Both the position numbers and the translations under genes were made by a program. A DNA stretch of 64,000 bases from Floricoccus penangensis. Its GTDB lineage: Bacteria > Bacillota > Bacilli > Lactobacillales > Streptococcaceae. The DNA lies in contig NZ_MKIQ01000029.1 of NCBI RefSeq assembly GCF_001832885.1, forward strand, positions 1-64,000, given 5' to 3'. Position 1 is the first letter of the stretch; every line of letters begins with the position of its first letter. Positions 46,296-56,631 of the stretch are shown in pieces. The notes under the pieces are model-generated. The model was not told the DNA's origin. It saw nothing but the letters and a program-made list of their open reading frames with translations, and did not search any database.

Positions 46296-47252
46296 TTATT
46301 TTGATTTAATATAATTGATACCATTTGCTTTTGGCCCCGTAGAACGACCTAAGAATAATGCTAACACTACTATCGTTAGTACATAAGGTGCGATTTGTAA
46401 GTAAACAATTGGAATATTTGAGAACAATGGAAGTTGACTTCCGATTACTGATAAACTTTGAGATAATCCGAAGAATAGACTTGCAAGCATAGCTCCTATT
46501 GGATTCCACTTACCGAAGATCATTGCCGCCATAGCTATGAATCCTTGTCCAGCAATAGTTGTACCACTAAAGTTTACAGATATTGATTGGGCAAATACTG
46601 CTCCACCTATTCCACCAAGAAGACCTGATATTAAAACGCCAGCATATCGCATTTTATAAACATTAATTCCTAACGTATCAGCCGCTTGTGGATTTTCACC
46701 TACACTACGTAAACGTAGCCCAAAGCGGGTTTTGAATAGTATAAACCATGCTATAAATGAAACTAAGATTGATACATAACCTATTAAAGATGTTTTTTGG
46801 AAAAATATTGGACCAATAACAGGAATTTTAGATAATATTGGAAAATCAAAATATCCAAAACTTTGAGTAATATTATCTGTCTGTCCTTTTCCATAAAGTA
46901 TTTTTGTAAGGAAAACAGATAGTGCTGGAGCCATTAAATTGATTACTGTTCCAGAAATGATTTGATTAGCACGAAGTGAAATACACGCTACAGCATGTAT
47001 TAATGAAAATAGCAGACCTACTACTCCACCTACAATACATGCTATCCAAGGTGTAGCTTTACCAAATTGAGATGCATAAGTCAAATTGAAAACAATTGAA
47101 GAAAAAGCTCCCATTACCATTATTCCTTCAAGCCCAACGTTTACTACACCACCACGTTCAGAAAATGTACCGCCTAAACTTGTAAAAATTAAAGGAGTTG
47201 CATATATGAGCATTGAAGATGCTAATAATTGTAACATTGTAATTAAATTCAT
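46296..47252 (-). CDS. Nucleoside ABC transporter permease (second)
   Basis: 318 residues, eight or more spans, BPD_transp_2 family (VGLEGIMVMGAFSSIV, LRLRSVGENPQAADTLGI, GFIAMAAMIFGKWNP). Pairs with the permease before it, whose stop overlaps this start by one base. Corresponds to NupC/NupQ of lactococcal and Bacillus BmpA-type nucleoside uptake systems. Confidence 0.9.
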   Translation of the reverse strand: MNLITMLQLLASSMLIYATPLIFTSLGGTFSERGGVVNVGLEGIMVMGAFSSIVFNLTYASQFGKATPWIACIVGGVVGLLFSLIHAVACISLRANQIISGTVINLMAPALSVFLTKILYGKGQTDNITQSFGYFDFPILSKIPVIGPIFFQKTSLIGYVSILVSFIAWFILFKTRFGLRLRSVGENPQAADTLGINVYKMRYAGVLISGLLGGIGGAVFAQSISVNFSGTTIAGQGFIAMAAMIFGKWNPIGAMLASLFFGLSQSLSVIGSQLPLFSNIPIVYLQIAPYVLTIVVLALFLGRSTGPKANGINYIKSK

Positions 47253-48316
47253 TATGCTTTACCTCCTTTTTTCTTGAAGTCTGGTACAATTTTTTCAATA
47301 ACATACTTAATTCCAACGAAAAAGATGATACTTGCAATTACTACACTTACGATTTCAGGAGGAATACCTGTCTTGTTCATTCCTGGTGCTCCTACCTTAA
47401 GTATTGAGAATAAGAATGAAGAGAAGAGGATCCCAAGTGGACTATTTTGACCCAAGAGGGCTACAGCCATTCCATCAAAACCAATTGATAGGCTAGTTGG
47501 TTGGACGAAGAAGTTTTGGAAAGTTCCTAAACCTTCAACAGCTCCACCTAAACCAGATAGTGCCCCTGCAATAAGCATAGAACTAACTACGATTCGTTTG
47601 CTTGACATACCAGCATATTCACTTGCATATGGGTTCAAACCAACTGAACGAATCTCAAACCCAAGTGTTGTCTTAGTAATTAAAATGTAAATAACTATTA
47701 TAGCAATAATTGCAATAAAGATACCTATATTTAAACGAGAGTTATTTGTTAAAGATGATAACCAACTAGTTCTAAATGTTGCATTTTTACTAACTTGAAT
47801 AGTTGAATCTTTTTCAGCAAGTATTTTTGGTTTAAAAATATAATGAATAAGGTATGTTGAAATAAATAGATAAACATAGTTTAGCATGATGGTTACGATA
47901 ACTTCACTTGTTCCTAAGTAAGCTTTAAGAATACCTGGAATAGCTGCTGAAAGGGCTCCAGCAATCATACCAACTATTACTAGTAAAGGAATCATAAAGA
48001 GTCTTGGAATATCAGGGAATGATAGAGCGAACCAAATACTTGCTACCCATCCACATAAAGCTTGTCCACTCATACCAATATTAAAGAGTCCTGCTTGACT
48101 TGCTACTGCAAAACTAAGTGCAGTCAAAATTAAAGGCCCCATGGTTCTAAACACTTCACCTATACTTCGTGTTGATCCAAATGCTGAGTTTAATAAATCT
48201 TCATATCCCCATATAGGATTGTATCCAAATATTAGCATGATGATTGCTCCAAATGCAAAACCAAACAATACAGCTAAAACAGGTACTAAGATTTTCTTTA
48301 AATCTAATGATTTCAT
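47252..48316 (-). CDS. Nucleoside ABC transporter permease (first)
   Basis: 354 residues with about nine spans; contains AGLFNIGMSGQALCGWV and FEIRSVGLNPYASEYAGMSSKR, the EAA-like loop of the family. Corresponds to NupB/NupP. Follows the ATPase after 30 bases that form a hairpin (AGGCTAA...TTAGCCT). Confidence 0.9.
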   Translation of the reverse strand: MKSLDLKKILVPVLAVLFGFAFGAIIMLIFGYNPIWGYEDLLNSAFGSTRSIGEVFRTMGPLILTALSFAVASQAGLFNIGMSGQALCGWVASIWFALSFPDIPRLFMIPLLVIVGMIAGALSAAIPGILKAYLGTSEVIVTIMLNYVYLFISTYLIHYIFKPKILAEKDSTIQVSKNATFRTSWLSSLTNNSRLNIGIFIAIIAIIVIYILITKTTLGFEIRSVGLNPYASEYAGMSSKRIVVSSMLIAGALSGLGGAVEGLGTFQNFFVQPTSLSIGFDGMAVALLGQNSPLGILFSSFLFSILKVGAPGMNKTGIPPEIVSVVIASIIFFVGIKYVIEKIVPDFKKKGGKA

Positions 48317-48346
48317 AATTATTTAGGCTAAATCTCGGAAGAGATA

Positions 48347-49870
48347 TTACTTAGCCTCTCCTCCTTTCCCACCTACCATTAGAATACCAAGTTCTTGTTT
48401 ATCAGTATCCTCTGGGGTTACAATTCCTTGAATTTTACCACTATGAATTACAGCAATTCTATCAGAAACATTTAGTATTTCATCCAGTTCGTAGCTAACG
48501 ACAAGTACTGCTTTTCCTTCGTCACGAGCTTGAATTAAACGCTTATGGATATATTCAATTGCTCCAACATCGAGTCCACGTGTTGGTTGACTTACAATTA
48601 ATAAATCTGGATTTAAATCTATTTCACGTGCAATGATTGCTTTTTGCTGATTACCACCAGATAATGCTTTAGCTGGTACAACTTCACTTGCAGTACGGAC
48701 ATCAAATTCTTCAATAAGTTTTCTTGCATGTGAATTTATATTACTATAATTTAAAATACCATTTTTACTAAGTGGTTCTTTATAATAAGTTTGAAGGGCT
48801 ATATTTTCGGCCAATGTCATGTCTAGTACTAGTCCATCACGATGTCTATCTTCTGGAACGTGACCAACTGCCATTTCAGTAATTTTTCGTGGACTAAGAT
48901 TTGTTGCATCTTGACCTTTAATTTTAACAACTCCACTTTCAACCTTACGTAATCCAGTAATTGCTTGAATCAGTTCACTTTGACCATTACCATCAATACC
49001 TGCTATACCAACAATTTCACCATCTCTTACTTGTAAGCTTAAATCATTGACTGCTGGTACACCACGACTTTCATTAACAACCAATGAGTCAATTTCAAGA
49101 ACAACTTCTTTAGGATTAGCAGGTTTTTTCTCAGTTTTGAATGAAACACTGTGCCCTACCATCATTTCAGCGAGTTCTTTATTACTTCTACCTTCAACGC
49201 TAACAGTATCAATCACTTTACCACGACGAATTACAGTTACACGATCAGCAACTTCACGAATTTCATCAAGCTTATGAGTAATTAAAATAATTGATTTGCC
49301 TTCTTTAGCAAGCTCTTTCATAATTTGCATTAATTCAGAGATTTCTGCAGGAGTAAGTACAGCAGTTGGTTCATCAAAGATGATTATATCAGCTTTACGA
49401 TACAAAGTTTTGATAATTTCAACTCTCTGTTGTTGTCCAACTCCTATATCTTTAATATAGGCACTAGGAGTCACTTGTAAACCGTAGCGTTTAGAAAGCG
49501 CTTCTATTTCTTTTGCAGCATCTTTTGTGTCTAAAACTAATCCTTTAGTAATCTCATCACCAAGTATGATATTTTCAGTAACCGTGAAAGCATCGATTAA
49601 CATAAAATGTTGGTGAACCATACCAATTCCAAGTTTCGTAGCCTTTGAAGGAGAGTCAATCTTCTCGACTTTACCATTTATTAATATTTCACCACTTGTA
49701 GGTTCCAAAAGTCCAGCTAATATATTCATTAATGTTGATTTACCAGCACCATTTTCACCTAGAAGGGCATGAATTTCTCCTTTACGAAGTGTCAAATTGA
49801 TATTATCATTTGCAACAAAGTTGCCAAATACCTTAGTGACATTTCGCATTTCAATAACATTTTCAGTCAT
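48347..49870 (-). CDS. Nucleoside ABC transporter ATPase (two nucleotide-binding domains)
   Basis: 507 residues: domain 1 with GENGAGKSTLMNIL, IGVGQQQRVEIIKTL and IIFDEPTAVL; domain 2 with GIDGNGQSELIQAITGL (degenerate Walker A), LSGGNQQKAIIARE and LIVSQPTRGLDV. This sugar/nucleoside-type fused ATPase corresponds to NupA/NupO and drives the two permeases that follow. Confidence 0.92.
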   Translation of the reverse strand: MTENVIEMRNVTKVFGNFVANDNINLTLRKGEIHALLGENGAGKSTLMNILAGLLEPTSGEILINGKVEKIDSPSKATKLGIGMVHQHFMLIDAFTVTENIILGDEITKGLVLDTKDAAKEIEALSKRYGLQVTPSAYIKDIGVGQQQRVEIIKTLYRKADIIIFDEPTAVLTPAEISELMQIMKELAKEGKSIILITHKLDEIREVADRVTVIRRGKVIDTVSVEGRSNKELAEMMVGHSVSFKTEKKPANPKEVVLEIDSLVVNESRGVPAVNDLSLQVRDGEIVGIAGIDGNGQSELIQAITGLRKVESGVVKIKGQDATNLSPRKITEMAVGHVPEDRHRDGLVLDMTLAENIALQTYYKEPLSKNGILNYSNINSHARKLIEEFDVRTASEVVPAKALSGGNQQKAIIAREIDLNPDLLIVSQPTRGLDVGAIEYIHKRLIQARDEGKAVLVVSYELDEILNVSDRIAVIHSGKIQGIVTPEDTDKQELGILMVGGKGGEAK

Positions 49871-49981
49871 TAATTTTTGTCCTCATAATTTTTCCTAAAT
49901 AAATAAAATAAGTTCATATTGAATAACATATATACCATTGATTATATCAAAAATCCTTATGTTTGTAATCACTATAAATTT

Positions 49982-50010
49982 AAAAAAACGAGAGAAGAGC
50001 TCTCGTTTTT
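49982..50010 (-). terminator. Terminator between bmpA copy 2 and the ATPase gene
   Basis: ACGAGAG-n5-CTCTCGT followed by T-run on the minus strand. Confidence 0.88.
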
Positions 50011-50032
50011 GAATTCATTTTAATTAATATAA

Positions 50033-51091
50033 TTATTTTTCAGGTACTTCTACTTTTCCATCTTTGATTTCTGTACGAGCAGAATCAACAGCTTTTTTAG
50101 CATCATCATTTAAGTTAGTTTCAGCAAAATCAACTGAACCATCTTTGATACCAAATACTTCGTGTTTTCCACCAGGGAAGTTACCTTTAAGAGTTTCATC
50201 ACTTATGTTTTTAACTACAGTACCAACACCTTTAATTGTTGAACCAAGTACAAAGTTAGAGTCTTTGCCGTCTTTTGATTTGTAGTTTCCTTCATCCTTT
50301 TGGTCACGGTCTACACCAATAACCCAAACTTTATCTGCTTCATTTTTGCTTTCATTTTCAGCTTTTGCTGCAGAGAATACTCCGTTACCTACACCACCAG
50401 CAGCTTGATAAATTACATCGATTCCACTTGCGTATTGAGCAGCTGCAATTGTTTTACCTTTAGCTGCATCTGAGAAGCTTGCAGCATAATCAATTTTAAT
50501 ATCTATATCTTTATTTACTGATTTAACGCCGGCTACGAAACCTTTTTCAAAACGTGTGATTACAGTTCCTTCAACACCACCAATAAATCCAACTTTATTA
50601 GTTTTTGTTGTCTTAGCAGCAGCAACACCTGCTAGATATGCACCTTCATTATCTGCAAAAGTCGCACTTGTAACATTATCCTTACCTTCGATAACATCAT
50701 CAATTAATACAAATTTAGTGTCTTTATTATCATCTGCAGCATCTGAAACAGCTTTAGTAAGCTTGTATCCAACACCAAAGATTAAACCATATCCATTTGA
50801 AACAGCTTCATTAAAGTTATTTGAGAAATCCGCTTCTGTTGTTGATTGGAAGTAAGTATAGCCTTTGTCTTTGCTCAAATCATGTTCTTTACCCCAAGCT
50901 TGCATACCTTCCCAAGCTGATTGGTTAAATGAACGGTCATCTACACCACCAGTATCAGTTACCATTGCAACTTTAAGATCAGTTTTCCCTTCAGATTTGC
51001 TACCTGAATCTTTAGTATCACGAGAACCACAAGCCGCAAGTGACAATACAGCAACTGTTGCAAGTCCAGTACTTAAAACACGTTTGTTCAT
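50033..51091 (-). CDS. bmpA: BmpA-family nucleoside-binding lipoprotein, copy 2
   Basis: 352 residues: signal peptide and lipobox LAACG (Cys about 21), then the BMP fold with DTGGVDDRSFNQSAWEGM and YQAAGGVGNGVFSAA. Binds nucleosides for the ABC transporter encoded downstream. Clearly a tandem duplicate of the upstream copy (most of the sequence is shared). It has its own promoter (51163-51191). Confidence 0.93.
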   Translation of the reverse strand: MNKRVLSTGLATVAVLSLAACGSRDTKDSGSKSEGKTDLKVAMVTDTGGVDDRSFNQSAWEGMQAWGKEHDLSKDKGYTYFQSTTEADFSNNFNEAVSNGYGLIFGVGYKLTKAVSDAADDNKDTKFVLIDDVIEGKDNVTSATFADNEGAYLAGVAAAKTTKTNKVGFIGGVEGTVITRFEKGFVAGVKSVNKDIDIKIDYAASFSDAAKGKTIAAAQYASGIDVIYQAAGGVGNGVFSAAKAENESKNEADKVWVIGVDRDQKDEGNYKSKDGKDSNFVLGSTIKGVGTVVKNISDETLKGNFPGGKHEVFGIKDGSVDFAETNLNDDAKKAVDSARTEIKDGKVEVPEK

Positions 51092-51162
51092 AATAAAATG
51101 AAGCCTCCATTTTTTCTATTTTTTGGTTGAGATAATTACTTATGTAATCACTTTTCATACAA

Positions 51163-51191
51163 ATTATAATATATTTAGGTCATATTTTCAA
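51163..51191 (-). promoter_or_regulatory. Promoter of bmpA copy 2
   Basis: Minus strand TTGAAA, 17-base spacer, TATAAT. Confidence 0.6.
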
Positions 51192-51279
51192 TATAATCTT
51201 AAACTTAAAAACACTGTAAGTGCTTGCATATCTCCAAAAACCGAACATTAAAAATTTATTAATTTGATTTTTTTGTACA

Positions 51280-51316
51280 ATAAAACCCTTAAATACTGTA
51301 ACATCAAGGGTTTATT
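51280..51316 (-). terminator. Terminator between the two bmpA copies
   Basis: AAACCCTT-n15-AAGGGTTT followed by T-rich sequence on the minus strand. Confidence 0.8.
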
Positions 51317-51323
51317 TATAATC

Positions 51324-52376
51324 TTATTTTTCTGGAACTGTTATTTTTTCATCTTTTATTTGAGTGCGTGCATCAGCTACTGCAGCTTTAGCATCATCGC
51401 TTAGGCTAGTTTCAGCAAAATCAACTGAACCATCTTTAATTCCATAAGCAGTATGTTTACCACCTGGGAATTTACCATCTACAGTTTCATCACTTACAAT
51501 TTGAAGAACTTGTCCAACTTTTTTAATTGTAGAACCAAGTACAAAGTTAGAATCTTTTCCATCTTTAGACTTGTAATTTCCTTCGTCTTTTTGGTCGCGG
51601 TCTACACCGATAACCCAAACTTTATCAGCTTCATTTTTGTTTTCATTTTCAGCTTTGGCAGCAGAGAAAACACCGTTACCTACACCACCTGCGGCTTGGA
51701 AGATTACGTCTGTCCCTGTTGCATACTGTGCACTTGCAATTGTTTTCCCTTTGGCAGCATCAGAGAAGCTTGCAGCATAGTCAACTTTCACTTCAATATC
51801 TTTATTTACTGATTTAGCTCCGGCTACATATCCAGCCTCAAAACGTTTAATTACAACGTTCTCAACTCCACCTATAAATCCGATTTTATTTGTTTTAGTA
51901 GATATTGCTGCAGCAACACCCGCAAGATATGCTCCTTCTTGGTCAGCAAAAGTTGCACTTGCAACATTATCTTTTCCATCAACCACATTATCAATAATAA
52001 CAAATTTTGTATCTTTATTATTATTAGCTGCTTCAGTTAAAGCATCTGTAAGTTTATATCCAATACCAAAAACTAAATTATAGCCACTTGAAACTGCTTG
52101 CTCAAAATTATTAGCAAACTCAGACTCAGTATTTGATTGGAAGTAAGTATAACCATTATCTTTCGATAATCCATGTTCTTTACCCCAAGCTTGTAAGCCT
52201 TCCCATGCAGATTGGTTGAATGAACGGTCATCAATACCGCCAGTATCTGAAACCATTGCTACTTTAAGATCTGTATCACCTTTTTTCTCATTAGAAGACC
52301 TGTCGCGAGAACCACAAGCTGCAAGTGATAATACAGCAACTGCTGAAAGTCCGAAACCTAAAACTTTTTTGTTCAT
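51324..52376 (-). CDS. bmpA: BmpA-family nucleoside-binding lipoprotein, copy 1
   Basis: 350 residues, lipobox LAACG, same BMP-domain motifs as copy 2. Differences are scattered over the ligand domain (for example FQAAGG versus YQAAGG; GYVAGAKSVN versus GFVAGVKSVN), so the two may differ in nucleoside preference. RBS AAAGGTGG; strong promoter upstream. Confidence 0.93.
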   Translation of the reverse strand: MNKKVLGFGLSAVAVLSLAACGSRDRSSNEKKGDTDLKVAMVSDTGGIDDRSFNQSAWEGLQAWGKEHGLSKDNGYTYFQSNTESEFANNFEQAVSSGYNLVFGIGYKLTDALTEAANNNKDTKFVIIDNVVDGKDNVASATFADQEGAYLAGVAAAISTKTNKIGFIGGVENVVIKRFEAGYVAGAKSVNKDIEVKVDYAASFSDAAKGKTIASAQYATGTDVIFQAAGGVGNGVFSAAKAENENKNEADKVWVIGVDRDQKDEGNYKSKDGKDSNFVLGSTIKKVGQVLQIVSDETVDGKFPGGKHTAYGIKDGSVDFAETSLSDDAKAAVADARTQIKDEKITVPEK

Positions 52377-52433
52377 TTAATAATAAACCACCTTTATTTG
52401 ATTCTATACGCATAATTATGCTTACAATCGTCC

Positions 52434-52462
52434 ATTATATTATAGATGTTGTTAAATGACAA
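52434..52462 (-). promoter_or_regulatory. Promoter of bmpA copy 1
   Basis: Minus strand TTGTCA, 17-base spacer, TATAAT. Confidence 0.75.
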
Positions 52463-52528
52463 TAACAAATAAGAGTATTTGATGAAAATTGTTAATTTCA
52501 TTCCATTATTTATACGAAAGTTCATAAT

Positions 52529-53509
52529 TTAATTAATTGATTGATAAATTATTCCATTAGAGTAGTTGATTTTCAAATTAGATTGAGCATTTGGAATAAA
52601 AACGTTAAATGTCTTTTTATTATTTAACTCGCTTTCTACAGGAGCAAAGAAAGTTTTGTTATTGATAATTTTGGCTTCTAAAATAATGCCCCTTGGAAGT
52701 ACCTCATATCCACTACCCTTTTTATTGAATACTGGTGTTACTCTATAGTCTATTCTAGCTCCATCATCTAAAGAATCTTTTATTATTTTTTCAAAAAATT
52801 TCATTCCACAAGCTTTTTTATTTTCATTAAATGTTTCAGCGCAATTACACCATTCTGTTATCATTACATAGTTTTCCCATTTATAATAATCAAAATTGTC
52901 AGTATAGCTAATAAGCAAGTCGCCGATGATGTGTCCTTTATGAAAAAAATTTTTTTCATCGTTCGGAATATTATTAAGACCATAAACAGACTTAGGATTT
53001 TTTCTCCAATTTATATTACTTTTATCATCTATCACTATGTTATCCGCGTCTCTTTTAATTTTTATTCTAAATATGCTTTTTTGTAATTTAACATTTATTT
53101 GCTTTAAAACTTTGTTTCTTTTTAAATATAGACTGTTATTTGAATCATTTTCTATTTCAAAATCAAAAAAAGATGGTAATTTGGTAACTTCAAACCATTT
53201 ACCTTCGTTTAATATATAATATCCACCTTCTTTTTTTTCTGAATTATTAAGAAAAGATGGTAACTTGGTAACTTCAAACCATTTACCTTCGTTTAATATA
53301 TAATATCTACCTTCTTTTTTTTCTGAATCATTAAGAAAAGATGGTAACTTGATACCTTCAAACCATTTACCTTTGTTTAATATATAATATCCACCTTCTT
53401 TTTTTTCTGAATCATTAAGTAATTTTTCTAAGTCTGGAAAGTCCTGGTAAGTTCTTTCAATAGCATATTTATTAGGTTTTAAATCTCTAGAATATCTTTC
53501 ACTTCCCAT
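52529..53509 (-). CDS. DNA/RNA non-specific endonuclease-like protein with three 28-residue repeats
   Basis: 326 residues, no signal peptide. Residues 31-114 are three near-identical 28-residue repeats built on EGGYYILNEGKWFEVTKLP. The C-terminal half follows the beta-beta-alpha-Me nuclease pattern of EndA/streptodornase/EsaD: HKGHII (His193 at the place of the DRGH catalytic His), ETFNENKKACGMKFFE (metal-binding Asn region), IDYRVTPVF and VFIPNAQ. The Asp-Arg of DRGH is changed to His-Lys. It sits between cdd and bmpA, inside an otherwise conserved nucleoside cluster, with its own extended -10 (TGGTACAAT) and GAGGAG RBS. No immunity gene is evident. Probably an acquired toxin-type nuclease. 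Confidence 0.75.
   Translation of the reverse strand: MGSERYSRDLKPNKYAIERTYQDFPDLEKLLNDSEKKEGGYYILNKGKWFEGIKLPSFLNDSEKKEGRYYILNEGKWFEVTKLPSFLNNSEKKEGGYYILNEGKWFEVTKLPSFFDFEIENDSNNSLYLKRNKVLKQINVKLQKSIFRIKIKRDADNIVIDDKSNINWRKNPKSVYGLNNIPNDEKNFFHKGHIIGDLLISYTDNFDYYKWENYVMITEWCNCAETFNENKKACGMKFFEKIIKDSLDDGARIDYRVTPVFNKKGSGYEVLPRGIILEAKIINNKTFFAPVESELNNKKTFNVFIPNAQSNLKINYSNGIIYQSIN
53168..53419 (-). repeat. Three tandem 84-base coding repeats
   Basis: Encode residues 31-58, 59-86 and 87-114 of the nuclease-like protein; the DNA units are nearly identical, indicating recent duplication or recombination. Confidence 0.9.
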
Positions 53510-53620
53510 AAAAAAACTCCTCTACAATTATCTTCTATTATTAATTGTACCACATTAAAATACAATTGTTGCAGCTAGTAGGGAAATTACAATTAATATT
53601 TAAAAGATTATTTAAAATAT

Positions 53621-53658
53621 AAAAAATCCTACCAAGTAAGCTGCCAGGTAGAATTTTT
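53621..53658. terminator. Terminator after cdd
   Basis: TTCTACC-n13-GGTAGGA on the minus strand followed by six T; separates cdd from the nuclease gene. Confidence 0.8.
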
Positions 53659-53703
53659 TATTGGAATTTTTTTACATTTTAAACAATTACGGAGTGAAAA
53701 ATA

Positions 53704-54102
53704 TCAATTCAGTTCATCAAATTGATAAGGAAGAAGTTCCTCGACAGTTGTTTTCTTTACTTCTAAATGTTTAGAAATCAAGTAAACCGGTAAATCCTTA
53801 TCAAAGAATTCTGCCATGACTTGTCGACATGCTCCGCATGGTGAAATAGGTTTTACGGCTTTTTCACCGTATACTGCAAGAGCAACAAAATCACCTTTTT
53901 CTTCGCCATCACTAATTGCCTTAAAGATTGCTGTTCTTTCAGCACAATTTGTCAATCCAAAAGATGCATTTTCAATATTACAACCTTCAAATATTTTTCC
54001 ATCAATTGTAAGTAATGCTGCTCCCACTTGAAAATCTGAATAAGGAACATATGCTGTTTTACTTGCATTAACAGCAGCATCTTGAAGCTTTTTAATATCC
54101 AT
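53704..54102 (-). CDS. cdd: Cytidine deaminase
   Basis: About 132 residues. Zinc and catalytic motifs NCAERTAIF (Cys-Ala-Glu) and PCGACRQ are intact. It converts (deoxy)cytidine to (deoxy)uridine, which Pdp can then split. ATG 54102 overlaps the end of deoC; a GTG at 54117 would add five residues. Confidence 0.95.
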   Translation of the reverse strand: MDIKKLQDAAVNASKTAYVPYSDFQVGAALLTIDGKIFEGCNIENASFGLTNCAERTAIFKAISDGEEKGDFVALAVYGEKAVKPISPCGACRQVMAEFFDKDLPVYLISKHLEVKKTTVEELLPYQFDELN

Positions 54103-54757
54103 CTTTAGCTTTTTCACCTTCCATTATCGCTACTCCAGCACTTGTTCCGATACGAGTTGCACCCGCTTCAATCATTGCTTGTGCATCAGCTTCTGAATAT
54201 ATTCCACCACTTGCTTTTACTCCCATATCTGGACCAACAGTTTTACGCATTAAAGCTATATCTTCTACTGTAGCTCCACCTGTTGAGAATCCAGTTGATG
54301 TTTTTACAAAATCTGCTCCAACTTTTTTAGCGATTTCGCATACTGTAACTTTTTCTTCATCAGTTAATAGACAAGTTTCAATGATTACTTTTGTTAAGGC
54401 TTCCCCACTTGCATCCACAACAGCTTTAATATCACGCTCAACTAAATCTAAATTACCAGATTTTAAGGCACCAATGTTAATAACCATATCTACTTCGTCA
54501 GCACCGTTTGCTACTGCATCTTTCACTTCAAATCCTTTTAATTCAGGAGTATTTGCACCTAAAGGAAAACCGATAACTGTACAAACTTTTACATCAGAAT
54601 CTTTTAATTCTTGTGCAGCATACTCAACCCAAGTTGGATTGATACATACACTCATAAAATCATATTTTTTTGCTTCATCAATGATTTGGTCAACTTTTTC
54701 TTTAGTAGCATCAGCTTTAAGGATTGTATGATCGATATATTTATTTAATTTAGTCAT
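54092..54757 (-). CDS. deoC: Deoxyribose-phosphate aldolase
   Basis: 221 residues, TIM barrel. The Schiff-base Lys lies in [11 protein letters not shown] and the assisting Lys in GVKASGGI. It splits deoxyribose 5-phosphate into acetaldehyde and glyceraldehyde 3-phosphate. One base after pdp; overlaps cdd. Confidence 0.96.
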   Translation of the reverse strand: MTKLNKYIDHTILKADATKEKVDQIIDEAKKYDFMSVCINPTWVEYAAQELKDSDVKVCTVIGFPLGANTPELKGFEVKDAVANGADEVDMVINIGALKSGNLDLVERDIKAVVDASGEALTKVIIETCLLTDEEKVTVCEIAKKVGADFVKTSTGFSTGGATVEDIALMRKTVGPDMGVKASGGIYSEADAQAMIEAGATRIGTSAGVAIMEGEKAKDGY

Positions 54758-54758
54758 T

Positions 54759-56042
54759 TTATTTAATTATCTCCAAAATTTCTTTTATTTCTTTCTTTTG
54801 ATTTCCTATATTTATATGATTTTTCAATTCTTCAATTTCAGAAGCCGCAAGATCGTTATTATAGTAGATAGTGAAGATTGTTTCTCCTTCTTCTACTTGG
54901 TCACCAATTTTTTTATTAAGAACAATACCTGCATCAAAATCAATCTTGTCTGATTTTGTAGCTCGACCTGCTCCTGCTTTCATTGCAAGGATTCCCAACT
55001 TATCTGCTGGTAATGTTTCAATATAGCCAGATAAATCAGCCTTAAATTCGTATGAGTGTTTAGTTGGATTTATTTCATAAATATTTTCAACAACACCACC
55101 TTGCGCAGCCACTAGCTCTTCAAACTTTTTAAGCGCAGCTCCTGATACAAGATTTTCTCGAATTTCTGCCTCAGTTTTTTCAAGACCAGCTAGGCTTAGC
55201 ATAATTTTAGCTAAATGGCAGATAAATTCAGTTAATTCTTCCGAACCTTTACCCTGCATAACTTGAATTGATTCAATGATTTCGAGTTTATTTCCGATTG
55301 TCATACCTAGTGGTTGTTGCATGTCGGTCAATACTGCTATTGTATCACGCCCAACAGCTTTTCCAAGCTCAACCATAGTAGATGCTAACACACGCGCATC
55401 TTCAATCGTCTTCATAAACGCACCTTCGCCAACTGTAACATCTAAAAGAATCGCATCAGCCCCCGCAGCTATTTTCTTGCTCATAATTGAACTTGCAATT
55501 AGAGGGATAATATCAACGGTTGCCGTCACATCGCGTAAGGCATAAAGAAGTTTATCTGCTTTAACAAGGTCATCAGTTTGAGAGATTATTGCTAAATCAA
55601 GATCTTGTACTTGTTGGATAAACTTTTCTTCGGTCAGTTCAGTATTGAAGTTTGTGACAGACTCAAGCTTATCAATTGTACCACCTGTGTGTCCTAAACC
55701 ACGACCACTCATTTTTGCAACTGGTACATCAAATGATGCAACTAAAGGTGCCAAAATAATAGAAACCTTGTCTCCTACACCGCCTGTTGAATGTTTATCT
55801 ACCTTGATACCTTTAATAGAAGATAAATCAACTTGCTTACCAGTGCCAACCATAGCCATTGTTAAGTTTGTTGTTTCATCAGTAGTCATTCCTTGGAAAT
55901 ACAAAGCCATAGCAAAAGCTGACATTTGATAATCTGGAACTGTTCCAGCTGCGTAGCCATTCACAATCCAGTAAATTTCCTCTTTATCTAACTCTAACCC
56001 ATCACGTTTTTTTTGAATTAGGTCAACCATTCTATAAGTCAT
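54759..56042 (-). CDS. pdp: Pyrimidine-nucleoside phosphorylase
   Basis: 427 residues. The phosphate-binding signature [14 protein letters not shown] and [15 protein letters not shown] are intact; C-terminal PYNP domain with [15 protein letters not shown]. It releases uracil or thymine and (deoxy)ribose 1-phosphate. Overlaps the methyltransferase gene by 11 bases. Confidence 0.95.
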   Translation of the reverse strand: MTYRMVDLIQKKRDGLELDKEEIYWIVNGYAAGTVPDYQMSAFAMALYFQGMTTDETTNLTMAMVGTGKQVDLSSIKGIKVDKHSTGGVGDKVSIILAPLVASFDVPVAKMSGRGLGHTGGTIDKLESVTNFNTELTEEKFIQQVQDLDLAIISQTDDLVKADKLLYALRDVTATVDIIPLIASSIMSKKIAAGADAILLDVTVGEGAFMKTIEDARVLASTMVELGKAVGRDTIAVLTDMQQPLGMTIGNKLEIIESIQVMQGKGSEELTEFICHLAKIMLSLAGLEKTEAEIRENLVSGAALKKFEELVAAQGGVVENIYEINPTKHSYEFKADLSGYIETLPADKLGILAMKAGAGRATKSDKIDFDAGIVLNKKIGDQVEEGETIFTIYYNNDLAASEIEELKNHINIGNQKKEIKEILEIIK

Positions 56043-56631
56043 CTTTTACACTCCTTAAAATATAATATCCCTTATCCTTAGTCACAATCTCAACATTTCC
56101 GAAAGTTTCTTCCATGCGTGATTTAGCACTCGGTGCACCCTGCTTCTTCTGGATAACAATAGTAAGGTCACCTCCATCATTAAGATGGTCATAGGCTCCA
56201 GTGATAATAGAGTGAACCACAGATTTTCCTGCACGAATCGGTGGGTTACTAATCACGTGGTCAAATTTATCATCTTGTAAACCGTCATATACATCTGACT
56301 GATAAATCTTAGCATCGACTTGGTTTTGAAGGGCATTCTTTTGAGCAAGTTCCAGAGCACGATTATTAACATCTATCAATGTAGGAATAGCAGAAAATTT
56401 CTTAGCTAAAGTAAGACCGATTGGTCCATATCCACAACCTACATCCAAAATACTTTGTCCTGCTTCGATTTCAATGTTTTCAAGTAAAACTCGGCTTCCA
56501 AAGTCAATTTGTTTTTTTGAGAATACTCCACTATCCGTTAGAAATGTCATAGGAATATCTAATAATTTGATATTAAGTTGATGAATATCATGCTTCGCAT
56601 CAGGATTTTCATCATAGTACATTTTAGCCAA
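56032..56631 (-). CDS. Class I SAM-dependent methyltransferase, RsmC-like
   Basis: 199 residues with motif I LDVGCGYGPIGLTLAKK and the NPPIR motif (SNPPIRAG) that marks base amino-methyltransferases such as RsmC (16S G1207). Found before pdp in the same place in streptococci. Immediately follows the hydrolase gene. Confidence 0.88.
   Translation of the reverse strand: MAKMYYDENPDAKHDIHQLNIKLLDIPMTFLTDSGVFSKKQIDFGSRVLLENIEIEAGQSILDVGCGYGPIGLTLAKKFSAIPTLIDVNNRALELAQKNALQNQVDAKIYQSDVYDGLQDDKFDHVISNPPIRAGKSVVHSIITGAYDHLNDGGDLTIVIQKKQGAPSAKSRMEETFGNVEIVTKDKGYYILRSVKDDL

Noticed and set aside
53168-53419. Regular repeats considered as a CRISPR array
   Set aside because: Units are 84 bases, contiguous, in frame and coding; no spacers or cas genes.
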